Assembly: GCA_027485405.1 (NCBI GenBank)
Contig: JAIXRB010000209.1
Span: forward strand, 1 to 11,245
Source: Leptospiraceae bacterium
GTDB taxonomy: Bacteria > Spirochaetota > Leptospiria > Leptospirales > Leptospiraceae
DNA length: 11,245 bases
Direction of reading: 5' to 3'
Position numbers and translations under genes: made by a program. The stretch's first letter is position 1. Every line of letters starts with the position of its first letter. Shown here piece after piece: positions 5,492 to 11,245 of this stretch. The notes under the pieces were generated by a model. It had not been told where the DNA came from, ran no database searches, and saw only the letters and a list, made by a program, of their open reading frames with translations.

Positions 5492-5731
5492 ATGAAAGCT
5501 TTCCCGGTCGGTGAATTCAAAAGTAATTTTTCAACAATTTTAGAATTAGTTAAGAAAGGCGAAGAAATTGAGATTTTATTTGGAAAAAACAAAAAACCAA
5601 TAGCTAAAATAGTTCCTTTAATTGATGCGAAGAAGGGGAAAAGGGTGATTGGTCCTTTGAAAGGAAAATCAAAGGTAGTCTTCGGAAAGGATTTTAAAAT
5701 GACTGAAGAAGAGTTATTGAGTAATTCGTGA
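5492..5731 (+). CDS. Phd/YefM-family antitoxin
   Basis: This 79-residue protein begins MKAFPVGEFKSNFSTILELV, continues with KKGEEIEILFGKNKKPIAKIVP (about 21-42), and is a clear Phd/YefM DNA-binding N-terminal domain: a strand, the KSNFS helix, then the paired strands ending in PIAKIVP. The C-terminal region (about 50-79), with PLKGKSKVVFGKDF and TEEELLSNS, is the usual disordered segment that wraps and neutralises the toxin. Length is normal. It stands first in the operon, and its TGA overlaps the toxin GTG by four bases. No Shine-Dalgarno sequence lies at normal spacing; GAAG ends one base before the ATG, which agrees with leaderless translation from the promoter just upstream. Repression through the palindrome at 5454-5474 is inferred. 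Confidence 0.9.
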   Translation: MKAFPVGEFKSNFSTILELVKKGEEIEILFGKNKKPIAKIVPLIDAKKGKRVIGPLKGKSKVVFGKDFKMTEEELLSNS

Positions 5732-6126
5732 ATTACTTGCTTGATACACATTGTGTTCTTTGGTGCATTTCACATCCTGAAAAATTTAGTAAAAGAGTTA
5801 TTGAGATACTGGAAAACTCTGGCAACAGAATTTTCGTTTCCAGTCTTTCTTTGTGGGAGATAGCTTTAAAAGTAAGATTAAAAAAGCTTCAAATCTCTGG
5901 ATTCAAAGTGGACCAAATCCCAGACCTTTTGGATGTTATGAGAATTGAAATATTAGATTTTTCAGGAGAAGAAGCAATTCATTTTTCTAAATTTGAAATC
6001 ATAGACCAGAAAGATCCTTTTGATTTATTTCTTATTTATTTTTCCATCACAAAGAATTGTATCTTAATCAGTAAAGATTTGGTCATGTCAAAGCAGAAAT
6101 TGAAGGGTTTTAAGACTATTTGGTAA
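5728..6126 (+). CDS. PIN-domain toxin (VapC-type ribonuclease)
   Basis: This 132-residue protein has the PIN-domain pattern with every expected acidic residue in place: Asp6 in YLLDTH, Glu44 in SLWEIALK, Asp96 and Asp99 in KDPFDLFLI, and Asp117 in LISKD. These bind the metal ion used for RNA cleavage in VapC-type toxins; target RNA is unknown. The start is GTG 5728, sharing bases with the antitoxin TGA (GTGA), which implies translational coupling. The frame begins directly with the first PIN strand, so no other start fits. Length is standard and no damage is evident. Pairing of a Phd-type antitoxin with a PIN toxin is a known arrangement. Toxin-antitoxin pairs with their own promoter are commonly found in otherwise promoterless cassette arrays, where they may stabilise the array. 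Confidence 0.9.
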   Translation: MNYLLDTHCVLWCISHPEKFSKRVIEILENSGNRIFVSSLSLWEIALKVRLKKLQISGFKVDQIPDLLDVMRIEILDFSGEEAIHFSKFEIIDQKDPFDLFLIYFSITKNCILISKDLVMSKQKLKGFKTIW

Positions 6127-6241
6127 TGCTTACCGAATCACGACGGCTAACAACGAATTACCGTTCCAAGAAGGAAAAATAATTTACAAAGAACTTATAC
6201 CACTTTTTTGAAAGAATACAGAGAATAAAAGGAACTAAGCC

Positions 6242-6820
6242 GTGAAGAAAATTCTGATCATCCAAGGACATCCGGATAAAGAAAGTTTTAACTTTGGTCT
6301 AGCCCAAGCTTACAAAAAAGGAGCTTTAGCGGCGAAATCGGAAGTTAAAGAAATAATTATCAGGGATTTAAACTTCAATCCTAATTTACAATATGGGTAT
6401 CGAAAGCGAACGGAGCTTGAGCCAGATCTACTAGATGCGCAAGAAAAGATCAAATGGGCTGATCACCTAGTTTTAGTGTATCCTGTTTGGTGGGGATCCA
6501 TTCCTGCTATTATGAAAGGGTTTTTTGATAGAGTGTTTCTTCCTGGGTTTGCTTTTCAAAAACGAGAAAATTCAGTTTGGTGGGACAAATTATTAAAAAA
6601 CAAATCAGCTAGAATCATTTCCACTCTTGATCAGCCTGCTTGGTACTATTGGCTGATTTACCGCCAGCCCAGCAACTATGCTATGAAAAAATTGACTTTG
6701 CAGTTTTGCGGTATTGACCCGGTAAGAGTAACAACAATCGGACCAATTCGACTTTCTAAGGAAGCCTACAGACAGAAATGGTTAACGAAAATTGAGAAGC
6801 TAGGTATGGAAATTAAGTAG
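6242..6820 (+). CDS. Flavodoxin-like NAD(P)H-dependent oxidoreductase
   Basis: This 192-residue protein belongs to the Flavodoxin_2 family (NQO1/MdaB/KefF/YwrO-like quinone reductases). Seen: the N-terminal strand and phosphate loop KILIIQGHPDKESFN (about 3-17), a DLNFNP segment (42-47), WADHLVLVYPVWWGSIPAIM (72-91), which contacts the flavin ring, and KGFFDRVFLPGFAF (92-105). Members bind FMN or FAD and pass two electrons from NAD(P)H to quinones in the cytosol; the substrate of this one is not known. Start is GTG 6242 with AAAAGGA (6227-6233) eight bases upstream, and the family begins with the KILI strand. Length is typical. A plus-strand gap of 115 bases separates it from the toxin gene; the YdeI-family gene follows after 49 bases and may be co-transcribed. 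Confidence 0.88.
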   Translation: MKKILIIQGHPDKESFNFGLAQAYKKGALAAKSEVKEIIIRDLNFNPNLQYGYRKRTELEPDLLDAQEKIKWADHLVLVYPVWWGSIPAIMKGFFDRVFLPGFAFQKRENSVWWDKLLKNKSARIISTLDQPAWYYWLIYRQPSNYAMKKLTLQFCGIDPVRVTTIGPIRLSKEAYRQKWLTKIEKLGMEIK

Positions 6821-6869
6821 CTGATCCTCATTGAATCGCAAAAGGTTGAAATACATAACTTAAAAAACT

Positions 6870-7496
6870 ATGAAACCAGAACAAAATCCCTTAGTTGATA
6901 AATACTTATTAGATGGTTGTATGCGTTGCAAATACGGAGCGACTCCCGATTGCAAAGTCAATCGTTGGAAAGAAGAACTAAAGCTTTTACGAAAAATAGT
7001 TTTAGAAACTGGATTGAAGGAAGAAATCAAATGGGGAGCCCCTGTTTATACTCACAACGGGAAAAACATTGTTTCCGTTGGTGCTCTTAAAGAATCAGCT
7101 AACATTGGATTCTTTAAAGGAGTGCTCTTAGCTGACAAACAAAAATTGCTCCAGCAACAAGGCAGTTTGCAATCTGACCGAATCATCAAATTCACCAATA
7201 AAGCTGATATTGCTCTGGTAAAAGACGTTTTAAAGTCCTATGTCTCCGAAGCAATTGCCATAGAAGAAAGTGGAAAGAAGGTGATCTTCAAAAAAAATCC
7301 TGAGCCTATCCCAGACGAATTAAACCAGGCTTTTGATTTAGATTCAGTTTTCAAAGATGCATTTCATGCTTTGACACCAAGTAAACAGAGGGGATACATC
7401 ATTCATTTTTCTCAGCCCAAACAAACGCAAACGAGAATCGGACGAATTGAAAAATGCAAACCACAAATCCTGGATGGTATTGGGCTGAATGATTGA
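6870..7496 (+). CDS. YdeI/OmdA-like family protein with DUF1801 domain
   Basis: This 208-residue protein has a DUF1801-type N-terminal domain and a YdeI-type C-terminus. Seen: an N-terminal cysteine segment DGCMRCKYGATPDCKV with Cys17, Cys20 and Cys28, then EEIKWGAPVYTHNGKNIVSVG (about 51-71), IGFFKGVLL (79-87), and the C-terminal hallmark ALTPSKQRGYIIHFSQ followed by KQTQTRIGRIEKCKPQI (about 168-200). E. coli YdeI has been linked to peptide-stress resistance; the biochemical role of the family is unknown. The three-cysteine segment is usual in one subgroup and could bind metal, which is inference. ATG 6870 has no Shine-Dalgarno sequence at normal distance; the nearest, AAAAGG at 6840, is too far. 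It may form the last accessory gene before the conserved his genes, 31 bases downstream. Confidence 0.85.
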   Translation: MKPEQNPLVDKYLLDGCMRCKYGATPDCKVNRWKEELKLLRKIVLETGLKEEIKWGAPVYTHNGKNIVSVGALKESANIGFFKGVLLADKQKLLQQQGSLQSDRIIKFTNKADIALVKDVLKSYVSEAIAIEESGKKVIFKKNPEPIPDELNQAFDLDSVFKDAFHALTPSKQRGYIIHFSQPKQTQTRIGRIEKCKPQILDGIGLND

Positions 7497-7527
7497 CACC
7501 TGATCCCATTTTCGAAATCCTTCTTCT

Positions 7528-8109
7528 ATGATCGAATCTCGAAAAACATCGGAAACAGATATCCAATTAGATCTGAACCTTCGAGGGACAGGGCAGTATT
7601 CCTTCGATACAGAAATCCCTTTTTTCGAGCATATGCTCTCCCATATTTCAAAACACGGACTCATTGACCTCCAACTCAAGCTCAGAGGAGACATAGGAAT
7701 AGATTGCCACCACTCTGTAGAAGACACGGCAATTCTGTTGGGTCAATTGATCCACAAGCAATTGGGTGATAAGAAAGGCATTTTTAGATACGGACATTTT
7801 ACTTTGCCGATGGACGAAGTCCTAACTACCGTGTCGGTAGATTTGGGAGGTAGGTTCTATTTTAAATACACTGGACCCCCTCTGGACGGAAAATTTGGAA
7901 TCTATGACGCTGAGCTCAGTCTTGAATTTTTACAAAAATTAGCCCTCAACGCTAAAATGAACCTCCATGTTGTTGTTCATTACGGGGAAAACCGTCACCA
8001 TATCCACGAATCTATTTTTAAGGCATTAGGAAAGGCACTTCGGCAAGCCATTGCTTTCGATACCAATGCGATTCATGCAGTTCCATCTACCAAGGGTATG
8101 TTGGAATGA
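7528..8109 (+). CDS. hisB: Imidazoleglycerol-phosphate dehydratase
   Basis: HisB removes water from imidazole glycerol phosphate to give imidazole acetol phosphate in histidine biosynthesis (cytosol, Mn-dependent 24-mer in the family). At 193 residues it is the monofunctional form without the phosphatase domain. Seen: RKTSETDIQLDLNLRGTG at the N-terminus, the FFEHMLSHISKHG segment, the metal-binding DCHHSVEDTAI and the second copy GENRHHIHESIFKALG, then VPSTKGML at the C-terminus. The start at ATG 7528 puts the ET-rich first strand at its usual distance. No Shine-Dalgarno sequence is evident. The TGA stop overlaps the ATG of hisH by four bases (ATGA), implying translational coupling. Base composition is clearly less AT-rich than in the genes upstream, marking entry into core genome. 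Confidence 0.97.
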   Translation: MIESRKTSETDIQLDLNLRGTGQYSFDTEIPFFEHMLSHISKHGLIDLQLKLRGDIGIDCHHSVEDTAILLGQLIHKQLGDKKGIFRYGHFTLPMDEVLTTVSVDLGGRFYFKYTGPPLDGKFGIYDAELSLEFLQKLALNAKMNLHVVVHYGENRHHIHESIFKALGKALRQAIAFDTNAIHAVPSTKGMLE

Positions 8110-8738
8110 TTGCTGTTCTTGATTACGGAATGGGAAACATCCATTCCTTGTTGAAAGCAATCTCGCTTTTCACAGATCATTTTGTATTCACTAAGGATCC
8201 TGATGTTATCCGAAAAGCTGACAAAATGATTCTTCCAGGCGATGGACATTTTCACAAAGCCATGGACAACTTAAATGAATTGGGATTTACACAGTTGATT
8301 CCTGAATTCATCCAAGCAGGAAAGTCGGTTTTGGGAATTTGTATCGGATATCAGGTCTTATTTGAAGACTCAGATGAAACTTCTAGACCTAACACCTTAA
8401 TCCCTGGCTTAGGATTGGTAAAAGGAAAAATCCGAAAATTTGAAGGCGCTTCGCAAGCAAAAGTTCCACATATGGGTTGGAACAAACTGTTCGGAATCAA
8501 ACGAAAAAAGTCGATCCTCTTGAGAGGAGTGCCTGATGAGTGCTTTATGTACTTTATTCACTCCTATCGACCTGTGGCATTTAATCCAGAACAAATCACT
8601 GCGGAGTGTCATTATTTCTCTGAGTCTTTCCCAGCCGTCGTTGAAAGCCAAAATATATTTGGAACACAATTTCATCCCGAAAAATCAGAGAAACTTGGTT
8701 TGCAGATTCTAAAGAACTTCATAGAGTCTTCTGGGTAA
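8106..8738 (+). CDS. hisH: Imidazole glycerol phosphate synthase, glutaminase subunit
   Basis: HisH is the class-I glutamine amidotransferase subunit that makes ammonia from glutamine and passes it to HisF, which forms imidazole glycerol phosphate and AICAR. The 210-residue length is normal. The catalytic triad is intact: Cys79 in GICIGYQVLF, and His190 with Glu192 in GTQFHPEKSEK. Also seen are the N-terminal LDYGMGNIHSL and the LPGDGHF oxyanion strand (about 43-49), which usually reads LPGVGAF. The start overlaps the hisB stop, and hisA follows after eight bases. The partner gene hisF is not in this window and must be elsewhere. Confidence 0.97.
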   Translation: MIAVLDYGMGNIHSLLKAISLFTDHFVFTKDPDVIRKADKMILPGDGHFHKAMDNLNELGFTQLIPEFIQAGKSVLGICIGYQVLFEDSDETSRPNTLIPGLGLVKGKIRKFEGASQAKVPHMGWNKLFGIKRKKSILLRGVPDECFMYFIHSYRPVAFNPEQITAECHYFSESFPAVVESQNIFGTQFHPEKSEKLGLQILKNFIESSG

Positions 8739-8746
8739 CGCCAAAC

Positions 8747-9532
8747 ATGCATTTAATTCCAGCTATCGATTTGATCAGCGGTGAAGCCGTTCGACTTACC
8801 AAAGGCGACTACGACTCAAAAATAGTTTATTCTAAAGAGCCAGCTGAATTGGCAGTACAGTTCCAAGAGGCTGGAGCAAAATATCTGCATATCGTAGATC
8901 TAGATGCCGCCAAGTCAGGCAAACCTGAGAATTTATCTGTTTTGATTCAAATTGCAAAACGCACAAACCTCATTTTAGAATGGGGTGGTGGACTTCGGAA
9001 CATGGACTCTCTAAAGAAAGTGCGGGATGCAGGAGTTTCCCGTCTGATTCTCGGAACCATAGCTATCTCAAATCCCAAAGTAGTCGAAGAAGCACTGACT
9101 GCTTTTGGAACCGAATCAATCGTTGTAGGGATTGATGCCAAACTCGGAATTGTAAAGACAAGTGGTTGGGAAGAAAATTCCGGCAAAGAAGCCAGTGCCT
9201 TATTTGCCGAAATGATTGAGATTGGCATCAAACACTTTATCTATACAGACATTGATAAAGACGGCACCTTGTCGGGTCCTTCGCTTGCTAGCTACAATGC
9301 CATTCTCCATTCCTTTCCCGAGATTGAACTTGTCGCATCGGGGGGAGTTTCAAGCTTGGATGATCTTCGAGCACTCTATGCCATTGGTCGAGGTGTTAGT
9401 GGAGCGGCTAAAGCATCGGAGCCGAAAGCTTGCTTATTTGGAGCAATCTTAGGTAAATCCATTTACGAAGGAAAAATTGATCCAAGGATTGCATTTCCTT
9501 TATTTCAGACTTCATCTATTGTAACAATTTAA
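8747..9532 (+). CDS. hisA: Phosphoribosylformimino-AICAR ribotide isomerase
   Basis: HisA is a TIM-barrel enzyme that opens the ribose ring of ProFAR (Amadori rearrangement) to give PRFAR, the substrate of HisF/HisH. Seen: Asp8 in PAIDLISG, the first catalytic acid; EWGGGLRN (78-85); Asp130 in VGIDAK, the second; TDIDKDGTLSGPS (167-179); and ASGGVSSLDDL (197-207). At 261 residues it is longer than the usual roughly 240. The last phosphate-binding part, normally a GV.GVI.GKALYEG-like run, reads as GVSGA, then about a dozen inserted residues with KASEPKACL, then FGAILGKSIYEG (231-242), and a tail of about 19 residues follows. The start is ATG 8747, eight bases after hisH. The next gene begins 11 bases after the stop, behind a strong AGAGGA. 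Confidence 0.96.
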   Translation: MHLIPAIDLISGEAVRLTKGDYDSKIVYSKEPAELAVQFQEAGAKYLHIVDLDAAKSGKPENLSVLIQIAKRTNLILEWGGGLRNMDSLKKVRDAGVSRLILGTIAISNPKVVEEALTAFGTESIVVGIDAKLGIVKTSGWEENSGKEASALFAEMIEIGIKHFIYTDIDKDGTLSGPSLASYNAILHSFPEIELVASGGVSSLDDLRALYAIGRGVSGAAKASEPKACLFGAILGKSIYEGKIDPRIAFPLFQTSSIVTI

Positions 9533-9538
9533 AGAGGA
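9533..9538 (+). promoter_or_regulatory. Strong ribosome binding site for the VKOR-DsbA gene
   Basis: AGAGGA begins one base past the hisA TAA, overlapping no coding sequence, and ends five bases before ATG 9544. It is the clearest Shine-Dalgarno sequence in the core part of the window and fixes the start of the membrane protein. Confidence 0.8.
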
Positions 9539-9543
9539 TTCAA

Positions 9544-10779
9544 ATGTCAAAAACATACAAAAACATAACTCTCATTGGGCTAGTCCTTTCCGTTCTCGGG
9601 GTCATTCTTTCTCTGATCTTGACTATCGAGTTCTATTCCTTGGGATCAGAGAACTTCGCTAACTCTTTGTGTTCGGCGACTGGGGGAGGGAATTCTTGCG
9701 AAACTGTGGCACAAAGTAAATTCTCAGCCATTCGCAGTGTTCCTTTCTTGGGGGATTTGCCTGTGGCTCTTTTTGGAGCCGGATTCTATGGGGCTCTCTT
9801 TTTTATGTATGGCGCGGCTCTACGGGCCAAGGAAGACCAAGACTTTAAACAGATTTACCAAGTGATAACAATACTTAGTTTACTTGCGGTCATCATCGAT
9901 TTAATTCTTTTACTCATTTCCGTCGGCTTTATTGGCACAATTTGCACTCTTTGTTTTATAACTTACTTTATTTCAATCGGTTCCCTTTCTGTGGGTTTTA
10001 TGGTAATAAAGGATTGGATAAAAAATAATCAACCTTGGATGGACAGTGTGAAAAATCAATTCTCTACTCTAGCGATTACCTTTCTCTTAAGCTTTTCTTT
10101 GGTCCAATTTGCCGCAAAACTTTATTCAAAAGATTCAGCTGGTAGCCTTGCGAACTCTGGCAATATGGAATCAGGTGCTTTCAAAGAGCAAATGCAACGC
10201 TACAAAGAAAGCCCAGGTCTTGCCATCAAAACTTCTGGAACGAGTATTCTTGGAAAGAAAGATGCCCCAATCACAATTGTAAAATACGCAGATTTCAATT
10301 GTGGGCATTGTATGCATGCTTCTGAGGTGTTACACACCGTCCTCAGCGAATACGATGGCATGGTGAAAGTAGTATATCAAAATTTTCCTTTGGATGGATC
10401 TTGCAATCGCTTCGTCGAAAAACCTCGACCAGAGGCGAGTTCTTGTGTTGCCGCTACCGCTTCCATTTGTGCATCTAGACAAGGTAAGTTTGAACCCATG
10501 TATCGCGGACTTTACGACAATCAGGCTAAGGGAGTGTATCATACCACTTCTACAGTTTTAAACTTAGCAAATAATTTAGGTTTGGACGCCTCTAAATTCA
10601 AAGCCTGCCTTGGCTCTCAAGATGCCTCTAAACAATTGATGGCTGAGATTGAAGAAGCGGGCAGACTTAACATTCTAGCAACTCCATCTCTGTTTATAAA
10701 CGATAGAGCTATTAAAAGCGGAACACCCGATCCTAAGTTTTTAAAAGTACTATTGGATGATTTAATTAAGAAGCTTTAA
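9544..10779 (+). CDS. VKOR-DsbA fusion, disulfide bond-forming membrane protein
   Basis: This 411-residue protein joins a vitamin K epoxide reductase homologue to a DsbA-like thioredoxin domain, so electron acceptor and dithiol oxidase are in one chain. Seen: membrane segments at about 9-31, 72-92, 106-127, 129-156 and 172-192; the VKOR loop cysteines Cys43 and Cys52; and the active-site CTLC (Cys134, Cys137) in the fourth membrane segment. After a linker, the thioredoxin-like domain begins near 233 with NCGHC (Cys253, Cys256), and the cis-proline loop ATPSLFIN (379-386) completes the site. Additional cysteines (287, 301, 309, 355) lie in the DsbA part. The DsbA part is expected in the periplasm. 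Similar fusions serve in place of DsbB plus DsbA in many bacteria. It lies 11 bases downstream of hisA and may be read from the same message, although the pathways are unrelated. The 3' end overlaps the minus-strand NeuB gene by 18 bases. Confidence 0.93.
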   Translation: MSKTYKNITLIGLVLSVLGVILSLILTIEFYSLGSENFANSLCSATGGGNSCETVAQSKFSAIRSVPFLGDLPVALFGAGFYGALFFMYGAALRAKEDQDFKQIYQVITILSLLAVIIDLILLLISVGFIGTICTLCFITYFISIGSLSVGFMVIKDWIKNNQPWMDSVKNQFSTLAITFLLSFSLVQFAAKLYSKDSAGSLANSGNMESGAFKEQMQRYKESPGLAIKTSGTSILGKKDAPITIVKYADFNCGHCMHASEVLHTVLSEYDGMVKVVYQNFPLDGSCNRFVEKPRPEASSCVAATASICASRQGKFEPMYRGLYDNQAKGVYHTTSTVLNLANNLGLDASKFKACLGSQDASKQLMAEIEEAGRLNILATPSLFINDRAIKSGTPDPKFLKVLLDDLIKKL

Positions 10780-11245
10780 ATTCCAATCCCAAGCTTCTCT
10801 TTTCGTATTGTCTTTTAAATGTAGGGCTGGACGTTTTGCGATCCAGCCTTTGTCTGTTTCAAACAAAGACCTTCTACCAAAAAACCAACCATCTAACTCT
10901 TCCTTGTTTCTCTTGAGACCCTTTTCGCCTCTCATTTCATAGGCTGAAGAAATGGTGATAGCGAGAGTTTTCAACTCGGAAGGATCACTTGATATTTCAT
11001 GATCTGGTCCGGCCAAAGTTTTACTTAAGGTAAAATGCTTTTCTATAATGGAAGCTCCAAGTCCCACTGCAATTCCTGCGGCTAAGGTTCCATCCGTATG
11101 ATCGGAAAAGCCAATTGGGAAATCTGTGTTGTCAAGAAAGTATGTAATATTTCTGAGATTAGCTTTGTTTGGTGGTGTCGGATACATGGAAACACAATGC
11201 AATAGGGCAAGATTGGTAAAGTTTTTTTCGGAGAAGAAATCCAAA
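10762..11245 (-). CDS. NeuB-family sugar acid synthase, C-terminal part (cut by window edge)
   Basis: The frame runs off the right edge of the window, so the N-terminal barrel half is missing. About 160 residues are seen: LALLHCVSMYPTPPNKANLRNI, then the metal-ligand histidines in GFSDHT and EKHFTL, and LAGPDHEISSDPSELK. These match N-acetylneuraminate synthase and its legionaminate/pseudaminate relatives, which condense phosphoenolpyruvate with an amino sugar in making nonulosonic acids for surface glycans. The usual C-terminal antifreeze-like SAF domain is abbreviated: GRRSLF and AKRPALHL are there, but the intervening KDIKKGE-type segment is missing and the last 20 residues are unlike the family. 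Which nonulosonic acid is made cannot be told. It converges on the VKOR-DsbA gene with an 18-base overlap. Confidence 0.85.
   Translation of the reverse strand, partial: LDFFSEKNFTNLALLHCVSMYPTPPNKANLRNITYFLDNTDFPIGFSDHTDGTLAAGIAVGLGASIIEKHFTLSKTLAGPDHEISSDPSELKTLAITISSAYEMRGEKGLKRNKEELDGWFFGRRSLFETDKGWIAKRPALHLKDNTKREAWDWNLKLLN
10769..10798. terminator. Possible bidirectional terminator between convergent genes
   Basis: AGAAGCTT (10769-10776) and AAGCTTCT (10791-10798) form a perfect eight-base stem with a 14-base loop. Plus-strand CTTTT follows, and on the minus strand the sequence beyond the stem is AT-rich. The stem overlaps both stop regions. Its low GC and the short T-runs make it weak, so confidence is limited. 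Confidence 0.35.

Noticed and set aside
6122..6134. GGTAA/TTACC hairpin at the end of the toxin gene as a terminator
   Set aside because: The stem is only five bases and no T-run follows.
7493..7521. TTGACA at 7493 as a promoter for hisB
   Set aside because: At 16-18 bases spacing the candidate -10 boxes (such as AATCCT) match poorly, so no promoter is reported.

Overview
The window looks like a chromosomal segment from a spirochaete of the Leptospiraceae, probably Leptospira. This is inferred from the order hisB-hisH-hisA followed by a fused VKOR-DsbA protein, from the moderately AT-rich coding style, and from the character of the accessory genes. No ribosomal RNA or other taxonomic marker is present, so the assignment is tentative.

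Positions 1-7496 are an accessory region. Small, mostly single-gene units, all on the plus strand, follow one another: a HAD-type phosphatase (5' end cut by the window), a YdcF/DUF218 protein, an orphan with weak HEPN-like features, a second orphan, a DUF2200 protein, a DUF1697 protein, a GNAT acetyltransferase, a Phd/VapC-type toxin-antitoxin pair, a flavodoxin-like NAD(P)H oxidoreductase and a YdeI-family protein. In the first half the genes are separated by long imperfect palindromes that begin with an ATAAC-type box and end with a GTT-type box, with nested hairpins between (about 562-627, 1303-1480, 2351-2532, 3349-3484, and a degraded one near 3632-3727). Same-strand promoterless genes separated by related but non-identical fold-back sites are what an integron cassette array looks like. 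No integrase gene is visible, so the best reading is a candidate integrase-less cassette array (CALIN-like). This is an inference and needs an attC covariance search. Two of the sites are close copies of each other. The one at 3349-3484 is of a different type and may have arrived with the gene before it.

Positions 7528-10779 are ordinary core genome. HisB, HisH and HisA carry out or contribute to the middle steps of histidine biosynthesis and are tightly packed (4-base overlap, then an 8-base gap). They are followed 11 bases later by a 411-residue membrane protein that joins a VKOR domain to a DsbA/thioredoxin domain, a self-contained machine for making disulfides outside the cytoplasm. Base composition is visibly more GC-rich here than in the accessory half.

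The right edge holds, on the minus strand, the C-terminal part of a NeuB-type (sialic/legionaminic-type sugar acid) synthase, which converges on and overlaps the VKOR-DsbA gene by 18 bases. Its C-terminal SAF domain appears shortened.
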